Origin: Pseudomonadota bacterium
GTDB lineage: Bacteria; Pseudomonadota; Gammaproteobacteria; Burkholderiales; Burkholderiaceae_C
Direction of reading: 5' to 3'
Assembly: GCA_021805825.1 (NCBI GenBank)
Contig: JAJZEC010000018.1
Location: forward strand, 1-56,048
Length of the DNA stretch: 56,048 nt
The first letter of the stretch is position 1. Every line of letters starts with the position of its first letter. This document shows positions 27,561-36,682 of this stretch, piece by piece. The notes below the pieces were generated by a model. That model was given only the letters and a program-made list of their open reading frames with translations. It was not told the DNA's origin and made no database searches. The translations under genes and the position numbers were made by a program.

Positions 27561-28055
27561 TCACAAACCCAGGATCTCCGGAACAAAGCCCGCCTGCCCG
27601 AGTTCCCAGGCCTGATCGAAGTCCTGCAAGGTCGCCAGCCGCCGGGCCGGATCCAGCATCCGCGCGCGCCGCTGATTCTGTGCCGGCAGAGCCACCAGCG
27701 CGCGCTCGCGCAGCCACAGACCTTCGGGCGGCGCAAGCACTTCGGCCGGGAGTTCGCGGCACTCCAGCACATGCCCGAAGTCCATGCGCCAGCGCACGAA
27801 ACGTGGCGCCCGCGAGCACAGATCGGCGTAGCCGCGGGCGAGCATCCGCATGCAGCTGCGCGGCCGCGTCAAGGCCCACGCAGCCAGCGCCTCGACGACC
27901 GCGGGTTCATCCAGCGGCCAGTCCTCGAAACGATCGCTGTACAGGCAACACTCGGGGCCGGGCTCGGCCAGCAGCGCGCGCAAGGCCTGCTGCCAGGCGG
28001 CACGCCCTATCAGCGGCTGCGGCGCCGCGCCATCGTCCGCTACAGGTTCTTGCAT
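27561..28055 (-). CDS. Conserved hypothetical protein beside roxA (DUF7931-like)
   Basis: 164 residues, no signal peptide or membrane segment. Visible features are ALRALLAEPGPECCLYSDRF, an Arg-rich helix RMLARGYADLCSRAP, ERALVALPAQNQRRARMLDP and DFDQAWELGQAGF. The arrangement (short beta-alpha fold ending in an ..F..W motif) recalls the C-terminal DUF7931 domain of some GNAT proteins; I hold that only tentatively. It starts 24 bases after the roxA stop and is almost certainly in the same operon. Role unknown. Confidence 0.6.
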   Translation of the reverse strand: MQEPVADDGAAPQPLIGRAAWQQALRALLAEPGPECCLYSDRFEDWPLDEPAVVEALAAWALTRPRSCMRMLARGYADLCSRAPRFVRWRMDFGHVLECRELPAEVLAPPEGLWLRERALVALPAQNQRRARMLDPARRLATLQDFDQAWELGQAGFVPEILGL

Positions 28056-28079
28056 GATCCCCGTGCCTCACCGGCCGGA

Positions 28080-29213
28080 TCAGTCACCGGCCGCATGCGC
28101 CCAGCCCAGCCGGAACCACTGCCGCAGCAAATCGCGCTCGGCATCGCTGGCCGAAGCGTATTGTGCGGCATCCAGGCAGCGTGCGTCGGCCAGCTGCCGC
28201 AGCAGCGGCGATCGGCACAGAGCCTGCGGCACGCTCTCGCCATTGACGAAGATCGCGCCGGGCGCCCACAGCATGCGGCTGCGCCGATCCAGGCGCAGGC
28301 CCTTGCGCGCCAGCCGACGCTCCAGCGCCCCGGCTGGTGGGGCTTCGAACACGACTTCCTGCTTCGGTTCGGTCAGCAACTCGCCCAAGGCCCGACGGAA
28401 GTCCGCGCGCCCGGGACGCAGCCGGGAGAAAGCCTGGGCGACGAAATCGACCATGTCCTCGGGCAGGCGCGCCGGATGCGCGGCGCCTCGCGGCTCGATC
28501 CTGCCGCGGTCGCTGTAGCGGGCCGCTGCCGGCAGTTCCTCGGCCAGCTTCCACAGCAGCTGGCGCAGCAGTTCGTCGCCCGGGGGCGCACGAAAGCCGA
28601 CCGAGTAGGTCATGCATTCGCCCTGCGCCACACCATCGTGCCCCCAGCCCGGCGGCAGGTACAGCAGGTCGCCCGGCTCGACGACGATGTCCTGTTGCGG
28701 CTGGAAATCCTGCAGCAGCTTCAGCGGCTGGCCGTCTTGCATGCGCGGCTCGGCAACCGCTCCCAGGCGCCAACGCCGACGTCCCTGCGCCTGCAGCAGG
28801 AAGACGTCGTAATCATCGACATGGGGGCCGACGCCGCCACCGTCGCTGGCCCACGACACCATGATGTCGTCCAGCCGGGCGTCGGGCAGGAAGCGAAAGC
28901 GCCGCAGCAAGGCGGCCACTGCCTCGTGGTGCAGATCCACCCCCTGCACGAGCAGCGTCCACCCGGGGCGCCGCAACGGCGGCAGGTCGCGCGCGCGCAG
29001 CGGGGCGTGCAGCACGCTCCACTGCGCCCCGGCCCGTTGCACCAGCCGCGCCTCCACGTCGTCGCGCAGCGCAAGGTCGAACAGGGCACGGCGCGACAGC
29101 AGCGGGGCGAAGCCGGGCAGCGCCTGGCGCAGCAGCAGCGGCTTGCGCTGCCAGTAGCGACGCAGGAAGCGCTCCCGGCCGATGCCGGGAAGTTGCAGCA
29201 GGCCATCGGGCAT
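28080..29213 (-). CDS. roxA: Ribosomal protein uL16 3-hydroxylase (JmjC/cupin oxygenase)
   Basis: A 377-residue 2-oxoglutarate/Fe(II) oxygenase of the YcfD/RoxA family that hydroxylates Arg81 of ribosomal protein L16. The double-stranded beta-helix has VGPHVDDYDVFLLQ (HxD metal ligands) and LPPGWGHDG (distal His). GRRRWRLG and QPQQDIVVEPGDLLYLP lie between. A C-terminal winged helix/dimerisation region follows. The length matches YcfD (373). ATG 29213 (MPDGLLQLPG) is the chosen start; the frame's longer extension overlaps the slyD leader. It is divergent from the FKBP gene. Confidence 0.9.
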   Translation of the reverse strand: MPDGLLQLPGIGRERFLRRYWQRKPLLLRQALPGFAPLLSRRALFDLALRDDVEARLVQRAGAQWSVLHAPLRARDLPPLRRPGWTLLVQGVDLHHEAVAALLRRFRFLPDARLDDIMVSWASDGGGVGPHVDDYDVFLLQAQGRRRWRLGAVAEPRMQDGQPLKLLQDFQPQQDIVVEPGDLLYLPPGWGHDGVAQGECMTYSVGFRAPPGDELLRQLLWKLAEELPAAARYSDRGRIEPRGAAHPARLPEDMVDFVAQAFSRLRPGRADFRRALGELLTEPKQEVVFEAPPAGALERRLARKGLRLDRRSRMLWAPGAIFVNGESVPQALCRSPLLRQLADARCLDAAQYASASDAERDLLRQWFRLGWAHAAGD

Positions 29214-29340
29214 GGCGGACTCCAGCAATGCTCCAGGTACGGAATTGGCCGGGCAGTGTAGTGCGCGGCGGCCGATCCCAGGCACAATGCAGCCTGTGCG
29301 TCCCGGCCGCACGCACAGCTTGCTTGCAGGAAACCGCCCG

Positions 29341-29856
29341 ATGCATGTCGCCCCCGATACCGTGGTCACCCTGGCCTGGCGCCTGACGGACGCGCAGGAT
29401 GAATCCATTGCCGAAGACCCGCAGGGAACCGATTTCTACGTCGGCGGCGCCGACCTGCTGCCGCCGATTTCCCGCCACCTGATGGGCAAGGCCGCCGGCG
29501 ACAGCGGGGCGCTGCAGATCGAACCGGCCGATGCCTTCGGCGACTACGACCCGCAACGGCTGCGTCTCGAACCGCGCCAGCTGTTCCCTGCCCTGCTCGA
29601 ACCGGGCATGCAGTTCGAACAGCTGCCGCCGGGCTGCGCCGCATCGGCGCCCGGCGAGCTCTACACCGTGACCGACATCGCCGAAGGCCAGGTCGTGCTG
29701 GACGGCAACCACCCGCTGGCCGGCATGGCGTTGCGGGTGCATTACCGCATCGTCGAGGTGCGTGAGCCCGACGCCGACGAGCGCGAGGCGCGCAGCGCGC
29801 ATCTGGACGACATCGACAGCGGCATGTTCCTCGTCGGCCGCGCCGCCCCCGACTGA
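29341..29856 (+). CDS. SlyD-like FKBP-type peptidyl-prolyl isomerase
   Basis: 171 residues. The FKBP/IF arrangement is VTLAWRLTDAQ, FYVGGADLLPPISRHLMGK, IEPADAFGDYDPQRLRLEP (insert-in-flap domain), VLDGNHPLAGMALRVHYRI. This matches SlyD/SlpA-type chaperone-isomerases of the cytoplasm. The His/Cys metal-binding tail of E. coli SlyD is missing; the C-terminus is instead acidic and ends GRAAPD. Prolyl isomerisation helps folding of nascent proteins. Confidence 0.82.
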   Translation: MHVAPDTVVTLAWRLTDAQDESIAEDPQGTDFYVGGADLLPPISRHLMGKAAGDSGALQIEPADAFGDYDPQRLRLEPRQLFPALLEPGMQFEQLPPGCAASAPGELYTVTDIAEGQVVLDGNHPLAGMALRVHYRIVEVREPDADEREARSAHLDDIDSGMFLVGRAAPD

Positions 29857-29882
29857 GGCCTGCCCGCGGGCGCTGCCCCGCT

Positions 29883-31010
29883 TCAGGCCAGCGCGCCGAT
29901 CGCACGCCGCAGCCGACCCAGCGCGAGGACGAAGAACAGCGCGCCGATGGCGCACAGCGCGAGCAACTGCGGCCACACCTGGGCAAGCCTGGCGCCGCGG
30001 AACAGCGTGGCCTGCGACAGGCTGACAAAATGGGTCGTGGGTGCCCCCAGCATCAGCCACCGCACAGCCGCCGGCATGCTTTCGCGGGGGGTGCTCGCTC
30101 CGGACAGCATTTCGAGCGGCAACAGGATCATGATCAGCAGCAGGCCCATCTGCGGCATTGAACGTGCAAGCGTTCCCAGGTAGATGCCCATCGAGGTCAC
30201 CGCGAACAGCTGCAGCGCGGCGCCGATGACGAACACCGCGGTGACCGGTGGCAGGGCGACGCCGAGCAGTCCATGCACGACCAGCCACAGCGAAGTGCAA
30301 GCGCCCAGCAACACCACCAGGGCCATCGACCAGACCTTCGCGGCCATGATCTCCAGCGGACTCAGCGGCATGGCCAACAGGTGCTCGAGGGTACCGTGCT
30401 CGCGCTCCCGCAGCAGGGCCGCGCTGGTCAGCACGATGCCCAGCATGGTGATGTTGTTGATCAACTCGGCCACGGCGCCGAACCAGGACGGCGTGAGCGC
30501 CGGGTTGAAGCGGTTGCGCAAGGCCAGGCGCGCCGCCGGGCGCGGCTCGGACAGGCGCGCGCGCTGCTCGAACTCGGCGATTGCACGCTGCGCGATGGCC
30601 TGCACGTAGGCGCCGCCGGTGAAAGCCTGCAGCATGCGCGTGGCATCCACGCTGAGTTGCAGCTGCGGCCCGCGGCCGCCCAGCAGGTCGCGCTGGAAGT
30701 GCGGGGGCACGTCGAGCACGAAGGTGTAGCGCCCGGCATCCAGCGCCGCGTCGACCTGCTGCGTGCGCAGCAGGTCGGGAGGCAGGAAATACGGCGGGCC
30801 GAAATCCGCGCGCAGCCCGCGCGACAGCGGCGAATGATCCTCGTCGACCACCGCCAGCGGCGCGCGCTGCAGGGTCTCGGGTGTCCCGGTGGCCGCGCTG
30901 TAGATGGCCGCGGTGAAGGCGAAGAGCATCAGCACCAGCATCGCCGGGTCGTGCAGCAGACTGCGCAGTTCCTTGCCCCCCAGGAACCAGATGTTCGCCA
31001 GAACGCGCAT
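29883..31010 (-). CDS. yhhJ: ABC-2 type permease (YhhJ-like)
   Basis: 375 residues. An N-terminal membrane anchor (MLVLMLFAFTAAIYSA), a large soluble periplasmic domain (about 45-180), and five C-terminal helices starting at AELINNITMLGIVLTSAALL. LREREHGTLEHLLAMPLSPLEIMAAKVWS is the ABC-2 signature loop. It is the second permease of the export complex whose ATPases and first permease are fused in the next gene upstream. The gap between them is 10 bases. Homologues are encoded next to rbbA in E. coli. Confidence 0.85.
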   Translation of the reverse strand: MRVLANIWFLGGKELRSLLHDPAMLVLMLFAFTAAIYSAATGTPETLQRAPLAVVDEDHSPLSRGLRADFGPPYFLPPDLLRTQQVDAALDAGRYTFVLDVPPHFQRDLLGGRGPQLQLSVDATRMLQAFTGGAYVQAIAQRAIAEFEQRARLSEPRPAARLALRNRFNPALTPSWFGAVAELINNITMLGIVLTSAALLREREHGTLEHLLAMPLSPLEIMAAKVWSMALVVLLGACTSLWLVVHGLLGVALPPVTAVFVIGAALQLFAVTSMGIYLGTLARSMPQMGLLLIMILLPLEMLSGASTPRESMPAAVRWLMLGAPTTHFVSLSQATLFRGARLAQVWPQLLALCAIGALFFVLALGRLRRAIGALA

Positions 31011-31020
31011 GGCCTGCTCC

Positions 31021-33759
31021 TCAGCGCTGCTGCTTGCGCAGCAGCAGGACGCCGGCGCCGGCCAGCACCGGCGCCGCCAGCAGCAGCGCCAGCAGCTGCG
31101 GCGCCAGCTGCGACATCCCCAGCGCCTTGGAAAAGGTGCCGCGGGACACGATCAGGAAATGGGTCGTCGGGTACAGCCGGCCGATCCAGGCCGCCAGGCC
31201 CTGCAGCGAGGAACTCGGGTTGAGCAGGCCCGAGAACTGCACCGCCGGCAGCATGGTGCCGATGGTGGTGGCGAAGATCGCCGCCGTCTGGGTGCGCAGG
31301 AAGCTCGACATCAGCAGTCCCAGCGCGCTGGCGTCGAAGACGTAGAGCAGCGAAGCCAGGGCGTAGGCCGAGGCGCTGCCGGTGAAAGGTACCGCGAACA
31401 CGGCCACCGTCCACGCCCACAGCAACAGGGCGTTGAGCCATCCCAGCGCGATGTAGGGCAACTGCTTGCCCAGCAGGAATTCCAGTCGTGTCGACGGGCC
31501 GACGTAGAAATTGAGGATCGAGCCGAGCTCCTTCTCCCGCACCACGCTGAGGCAGGCGAGCATGGCCGGGATCATCATCAGCAGCAGCGCAAGGATCGCC
31601 GGAGCCATCGCCACCAGGCTGCTCAGATCCGGGTTGTAGCGATACCGGATCTCCACCCCTGCGCTGCCGGTCGCCGCAAGCGCCGGCGCGCGCGCGACGG
31701 CGCGCTGCGCCAGCCAATGGGCATGCACCGCCTCCACCAGGCCGTCGATGGTTTCCGCGCGCGAGGGCATCGATCCGTCGACCCACACGCCCACGCGCGG
31801 CGACAGCCCACGCTGCACGTCGCGCCCGAAGCCTGGAGGGATTTCCATGGCCATGGCCAGTTCGCCGCTGCGCAGGCGCCGATCCATGTCGGCATCGCTG
31901 CGCAAGGGCGCGCGCTCCTCGAAGGCACGCGCATGCGCGTAGTCGCGCACATAGGCGCGGCTGAGGCTGCTGGCATCGCGGTCGAGCACGGCGAAGCGCA
32001 ACTGCTGCACATCCAGGTTGATGCCGTAGGCCATGATCACCAGCAGCAACAGGCTGCCAGCCAGGGCCAGCGTCAGGCGCACCGGATCGTGCAGCAGTTC
32101 CAACGCCTCCCGCCAGCTGTGGCTGTACAGGCGGGTGGCCGAGCGCGCCAGCACCCCGTTGCGGCGGCGCGGCGCCGGCGCGGCGGCCAGTGCGGCCTCG
32201 TCGACGACAGCGGGCGGCTGCACGGCCTCGATCCAGTGCACGAAGGCCTGTTCCAGCGACGCCGCGCCGCGCTGCGCGACCAGCGCGTCGGGCGCACCGC
32301 TGGCCAGCAGGCGTCCGCCATGCATCAGCGCCACGCGATCGCAGCGCGCGGCCTCGTTCATGCGGTGGGTCGACACGAATACGGTGACCCCGTCCCTGCG
32401 TGCCAGCAGCAGCAGTTGCTCCCAGAAGTCCTCGCGCGCCAGAGGATCGACACCGGACGTGGGCTCGTCGAGAATCAGCAACTCGGGCCCGTGCAGGATC
32501 GCCACCGCCAGCGACAAGCGCTGGCGCATGCCCAGGGGCAGCTGGCCCGGGTACTGATCCATGACCCCGAGCAGCCCCATGCGGGCCGCGACCTGCTCGA
32601 CCGATGCGATGCGCCGTCGCGGCTCCAGGCCGAACAGGCGGGCATGCAGCAGCAGGTTCTGGCGCACGCTCAACTCGGCCCACAGGGAGAAGCCCTGGGT
32701 CATGTAGCCCACGCGTCGCCGCGCGTCGAATGCGCGCTCCGAAGGCGCGTGCCCCAACACCTGCAGGCTGCCGCTGTCGGGGGCGAGCAGGCCGGCCAGC
32801 ATCTTCATGGTCGTCGTCTTGCCGCAGCCGTTGGATCCGATGAAGCCGAAGATCTCGCCGCGCCGTATGCACAGGTCGATGGCATCGACGGCGACGACGT
32901 CGCCGAAGCGCCGGCCCAGCCGCCTGGCCAGCACCACCGGCGGCTGCCGCTCGGCCACCCAGGACGGCGCGGTCGGCGAAGCCTGCGCAGGCGGCGCCCC
33001 GCGCCGCACGCCCAGCAGAGCCTCGAAGGCCCCTTCGAGATCCGCGCGGCCGGTGCGCGCCAGCAGCTCGCGCGGGGCACCCTCGGCGATCAGCTTTCCC
33101 CCATCGAGCGCGGCCAGCCAGTCGAAAGCGCGCGCCTCGTCCATGTAGGAGGTGGCGACGATCACGCTCATGGCCGGGCGCCAGGCGCGGATGCGCGCGA
33201 TCAGGCTCCAGAACTGCGCCCGCGACAGGGGGTCGACTCCGGTCGTCGGCTCGTCCAGGATCAGCAATTCGGGGTCATGCAACAGCGCACAGCACAGTGC
33301 CAGCTTCTGCCGCATGCCGCCGGACAGCGTGCCGGCGGGACGCTGCGCCCAAGCGAGCAGGCCTGTGGCGCGCAGCAGCCCGGCCGCGCGGGCACGTCGC
33401 CAGCCCGCGTCGAAACCCCGCTGGCGACCGAAGAACTCCAGGTTCTGCGCCACCGTCAGGCTGGCATACAGGTTGCTGCCCAGGCCCTGCGGCATGTAGG
33501 CCACGCGATGCCGCAGGTGCACCAGGTGGCGGCGGTCGCGCAGGCTGCCGCCGAGCACGTACAGCTCGCCTTGCTGCAGCTGGCGCGCCCCGGCAAGCAG
33601 CGCCAGCAGGCTGGATTTGCCGACTCCGTCGGGGCCGATGAGCCCGGCCACGCAGCCGGCCGGGATGCGCAGCGACGGCAGGCTGAGCACCACGCGCCCC
33701 GCGTACTGCAGCCGCAGCTGCTGCAGTTGCGCCAGCCAGATCCGCGATGTCGCGGCCAT
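31021..33759 (-). CDS. rbbA: RbbA-like protein: two ABC ATPase domains fused to an ABC-2 permease
   Basis: 912 residues. ATPase 1 has Walker A GPDGVGKS (about 42-49), signature LSGGMRQ and Walker B LLILDEPTTGVDP. ATPase 2 has Walker A GSNGCGKT (about 308-315), a degenerate signature LPLGMRQ, and LLILDEPTSGVDP. From about residue 540 the ABC-2 permease follows, with LLLLVIMAYGI and six or so helices. RbbA in E. coli is described as ribosome-associated, but the HlyD neighbour suggests export. ATG 33759 overlaps the HlyD stop by one base. Confidence 0.88.
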   Translation of the reverse strand: MAATSRIWLAQLQQLRLQYAGRVVLSLPSLRIPAGCVAGLIGPDGVGKSSLLALLAGARQLQQGELYVLGGSLRDRRHLVHLRHRVAYMPQGLGSNLYASLTVAQNLEFFGRQRGFDAGWRRARAAGLLRATGLLAWAQRPAGTLSGGMRQKLALCCALLHDPELLILDEPTTGVDPLSRAQFWSLIARIRAWRPAMSVIVATSYMDEARAFDWLAALDGGKLIAEGAPRELLARTGRADLEGAFEALLGVRRGAPPAQASPTAPSWVAERQPPVVLARRLGRRFGDVVAVDAIDLCIRRGEIFGFIGSNGCGKTTTMKMLAGLLAPDSGSLQVLGHAPSERAFDARRRVGYMTQGFSLWAELSVRQNLLLHARLFGLEPRRRIASVEQVAARMGLLGVMDQYPGQLPLGMRQRLSLAVAILHGPELLILDEPTSGVDPLAREDFWEQLLLLARRDGVTVFVSTHRMNEAARCDRVALMHGGRLLASGAPDALVAQRGAASLEQAFVHWIEAVQPPAVVDEAALAAAPAPRRRNGVLARSATRLYSHSWREALELLHDPVRLTLALAGSLLLLVIMAYGINLDVQQLRFAVLDRDASSLSRAYVRDYAHARAFEERAPLRSDADMDRRLRSGELAMAMEIPPGFGRDVQRGLSPRVGVWVDGSMPSRAETIDGLVEAVHAHWLAQRAVARAPALAATGSAGVEIRYRYNPDLSSLVAMAPAILALLLMMIPAMLACLSVVREKELGSILNFYVGPSTRLEFLLGKQLPYIALGWLNALLLWAWTVAVFAVPFTGSASAYALASLLYVFDASALGLLMSSFLRTQTAAIFATTIGTMLPAVQFSGLLNPSSSLQGLAAWIGRLYPTTHFLIVSRGTFSKALGMSQLAPQLLALLLAAPVLAGAGVLLLRKQQR

Positions 33760-34823
33760 CAGCGCACCCGCAGCGGCGCCGGCCACGGCTGGTCGCGCCG
33801 CAGCCGCACGTAGGCCATGCCCGGCATGCCGCTCTTGAGTTCCGGCAGATGGGCGGTGACCCAGGCCGGATCGACGCGCGCGCGCACGCGGAACATCAGC
33901 TTCTGCCGTTCGCTGGCGGTTTCCACGCTCTTCGGCGTGAACTGCGCCGCTGCCGACACGAAGGACACCACGGCCGGCACGGCGCGCCCTGGCCGGGCAT
34001 CGAGCAACAGGCGTGCCGGATCACCGAGCAGAACCCGGCCGGCATCCGCCTCGGGCAGGAAGAAGGACATTCCCAGGTCGGAGGTGTCGAGCAGGCTGAC
34101 GACGCGGGCTCCCACCCCCAGCATCTCTCCCGGGCGCGCCACCAGGTACTGCACCTGGGCATCGACCGGGGCGCGGATGCTGCAGTCGCGCAGGTCGACG
34201 TCGACGCGCTGCAAGGCGGCCTGCATCGTGCCCTCCGCGGCACGCGCCTCCACCGCGGCCAGGCGGGCGGCGACCACCGCGGCCGCGGCGGCGCTCGTCT
34301 GCGCGCGCGCCGCGGCCAGCGCCCCTTCGGCGCTGCCCAGGCGCGCGGCATCGTCGTCGAGCTGTTGCCGCGACACCCCGCCCAGGCGCTCGAGCTGCCG
34401 CGAACGGGCTAGGCGACTGCGCGCAGCCTGCCATTCGCTGCGACGCTGGCGAACCTGGGCCGCCGCAGCCGCGTGCTCGCCACTGCGAAGCGCCACCAGG
34501 GCCGCGGTGGTGGCCGCCGCATCGCGGGTCTGCAGCAGCTGCGCCGCCGCCTGCGCGCGCTGCGCCTGCAGCCAGGAACAATCCAGCTCGGCCAGCACCT
34601 GCCCGGCACGCACGCGCTGACCCTCCTGCACGCGCAACGCCCGCAGGCGCGCGGCGAGCCGGGTCGACACTTCGATGTCCACCGCTTCCAGGCGGCCATT
34701 GCCGGAGGCCAGCCCGGCCAGCGGCCGAGGCCGCCAGATCTGCCAGCCGAGGAATGCCGCCAGCGCCAGCGCGAGCAGCGCAGCCACGGCCCACGCCATG
34801 CGATTGCGCCACAGCCCGATCAT
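33759..34823 (-). CDS. yhiI: HlyD-family periplasmic adaptor (YhiI-like)
   Basis: 354 residues from ATG 34823, which has GGGGA six bases upstream (a longer start at 34865 is possible). One membrane anchor near residues 10-28, then lipoyl/biotinyl-like half GNGRLEAVDIEVSTRLAARL, a long Ala-rich coiled coil (about 85-215), and the second half-domain with APVDAQVQYLVARPGEMLG. The adaptor bridges the inner-membrane exporter (RbbA-like plus ABC-2 permease) to an outer-membrane channel, probably TolC. The frame order matches E. coli yhiI-rbbA-yhhJ. Confidence 0.88.
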   Translation of the reverse strand: MIGLWRNRMAWAVAALLALALAAFLGWQIWRPRPLAGLASGNGRLEAVDIEVSTRLAARLRALRVQEGQRVRAGQVLAELDCSWLQAQRAQAAAQLLQTRDAAATTAALVALRSGEHAAAAAQVRQRRSEWQAARSRLARSRQLERLGGVSRQQLDDDAARLGSAEGALAAARAQTSAAAAAVVAARLAAVEARAAEGTMQAALQRVDVDLRDCSIRAPVDAQVQYLVARPGEMLGVGARVVSLLDTSDLGMSFFLPEADAGRVLLGDPARLLLDARPGRAVPAVVSFVSAAAQFTPKSVETASERQKLMFRVRARVDPAWVTAHLPELKSGMPGMAYVRLRRDQPWPAPLRVR

Positions 34824-34931
34824 GCGCTTCCCCGCCGGCCGGAATGGCCTTTTGCTGCAGGCCATTGTGCCGGCGCCGCGCGACGGCGGCCATGCGTCCA
34901 GATCAAGAGCGGCGCCGGCGCCGCGCCACCT

Positions 34932-35423
34932 TCAGCTTCCGGTGGATCCGAAGCCGCCGGCGCCGCGCCGGCTGGCCACCGAGAAGGACTCCACCAGCTC
35001 GAAGTTGGCGCGCACGATGGGAACGAACATCATCTGCGCGATGCGCTCGCCCGGCTCGATGCGCAAGGGCGCACTTCCCGCGGGGTTGCGGTTCCATGCG
35101 CTGACCATCACCTGTCCCGTGTAGTCGGCATCGATGACGCCGATCGCGTTGCCGAGCACCAGGCCGCGCTTGTGGCCCATGCCCGAGCGCGGCGCGATCA
35201 CCGCCATCAGCCCGGGATCGGCGATGTGCATCGCGAAGCCCGCGGGCACGAGCACCGCCGGGCTGCCCGCGGCCAGTTCCAGGCTTTCGTCGAGGCAGGC
35301 GTGCAGGTCGACCGCCGCGGCCATCGCGGACTGGTAGGCGGGCAGGCCCCATTGGTGCAGCCGGGGATCGAGGATGACGAGTTCCACGGGCGCTTGCGCG
35401 GCTGCTTGCAAGGTGATCTCCAC
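34932..35423 (-). CDS. dut: Deoxyuridine 5'-triphosphate nucleotidohydrolase
   Basis: 163 residues. It hydrolyses dUTP to dUMP and PPi, preventing uracil in DNA. The five motifs are visible: YQSAMAAAVDL, APRSGMGHKRGLVLG, GVIDADYTGQV, EPGERIAQMMFVP, and C-terminal RGAGGFGSTG. The start is a GTG (35423), with no strong Shine-Dalgarno. Motif V is complete, so the enzyme should be active as the usual trimer. coaBC is upstream, as in many proteobacteria. Confidence 0.93.
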   Translation of the reverse strand: MEITLQAAAQAPVELVILDPRLHQWGLPAYQSAMAAAVDLHACLDESLELAAGSPAVLVPAGFAMHIADPGLMAVIAPRSGMGHKRGLVLGNAIGVIDADYTGQVMVSAWNRNPAGSAPLRIEPGERIAQMMFVPIVRANFELVESFSVASRRGAGGFGSTGS

Positions 35424-35450
35424 GAAGGGTGCGGGGGGCGGGGGGCGCGC

Positions 35451-36671
35451 TCAACCCTGCCGCGCTGGCAGCCGGGAGGCGATTTCCTGCACCAGGCGGC
35501 GCGCCAGATCGAGCTTGGGCATGCGCGGCAATTCACGCTCGCCCTGCGCGTCGAGCAGCACGCAGGCGTTGTCGTCGCGGCCGAAGGTCTGCGGCCCCAG
35601 GTTGCCCACCAGCAGGGGCACACCCTTGCGCTCGCGCTTGGCGCGCGCGTTGACCAGCAGGTCGCCGGCCTCGGCGGCGAAGCCCACGCAGAACGGCGCA
35701 TCGCCACGCGCAGCGACCTCGGCCAGGATGTCGGGGTTGGCCTCCAGCTCGGGCAGCTGCGGCGCCCTCCCCGGCTCCTTCTTGATCTTGCCAGGCTGCA
35801 CCTCGCGCGGGCGCCAGTCGGCCACCGCGGCCGCGGCGATGAACACATCGCAGCGCGCCCCGGACAACTCGTCCTGCACCGCCTGGCGCATCTGCAGCGC
35901 GGTTTCCACCGCGACCACGCGCACGCCATGCGGCGGCGCAAGCGCACTGGGGCCGGCCACCAGCACGACCTCGGCGCCGGCCTCCCAGGCGGCACGCGCC
36001 AGCGCCCAGCCCATCTTGCCGCTGGAGCGGTTGCTCAGCCCGCGCACCGCGTCCCAGGGTTCGAAGGTCGGGCCCGCGGTGAGCAGCACGCGCAATCCCT
36101 GCAGCAGCTGCGGTTGCCAGAGGGCCTCGATCTCCCACAGCAGCGCCTCGGGCTCGAGCATGCGGCCCTCGCCGACCTCGCCGCAAGCCTGCTCGCCGCT
36201 GGCCGGCCCGGCCAGGCGCACGCCGTCGGCGCGCAGGCGGGCGGCATTGCGCTGAACCGCCGGATGCGCCCACATTGCGCGGTTCATCGCCGGCGCCAGC
36301 AGGGTGGGCACGGCATCGCGCGCCAGCAGCAGGGTGGCCAGCAGGTCGTCGCCCATGCCGCAGGCGGCGCGTGCCAGCAGGTCGGCGCTGGCCGGGGCGA
36401 CGACCAGCGCGTCGGCCTCGCGCACGAGGTCGATGTGATCCATTCCCGAGGCGCGCAGCGGCTGCCAGATATCCAGCGCCACCGCGCGCCCGGACAGCGC
36501 CTGCAGCGTGACGGGGCCGACGAAACGGGTGGCCGCCTCGGTCATCGCCACCTGCACCTGGTGGCCGGCCTTGACCAGCAGCCGGGTCAGTTCGCAGGCC
36601 TTGTAGGCGGCCACGCCGCCGCTGATGCCCAGCAGCACCCTGCGAGCTACGGCGCCACGCGGCGTGTTCAT
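35451..36671 (-). CDS. coaBC: Bifunctional phosphopantothenoylcysteine decarboxylase/phosphopantothenate-cysteine ligase
   Basis: 406 residues, two domains of coenzyme A synthesis. The N-terminal CoaC half is a flavoprotein with LGISGGVAAYKACEL, MTEAATRFVGP, and PAMNRAMWAHPAV. The C-terminal CoaB ligase has LLTAGPTFEPWDAVRGLSN, SSGKMGWALA, and IKKEPGRAPQ. ATG 36671 (MNTPRGAVARR) is the start; a further upstream extension reaches into alaS. It lies 27 bases upstream of dut and 11 bases downstream of alaS. Confidence 0.93.
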   Translation of the reverse strand: MNTPRGAVARRVLLGISGGVAAYKACELTRLLVKAGHQVQVAMTEAATRFVGPVTLQALSGRAVALDIWQPLRASGMDHIDLVREADALVVAPASADLLARAACGMGDDLLATLLLARDAVPTLLAPAMNRAMWAHPAVQRNAARLRADGVRLAGPASGEQACGEVGEGRMLEPEALLWEIEALWQPQLLQGLRVLLTAGPTFEPWDAVRGLSNRSSGKMGWALARAAWEAGAEVVLVAGPSALAPPHGVRVVAVETALQMRQAVQDELSGARCDVFIAAAAVADWRPREVQPGKIKKEPGRAPQLPELEANPDILAEVAARGDAPFCVGFAAEAGDLLVNARAKRERKGVPLLVGNLGPQTFGRDDNACVLLDAQGERELPRMPKLDLARRLVQEIASRLPARQG

Positions 36672-36682
36672 CGCGCGCCTCC

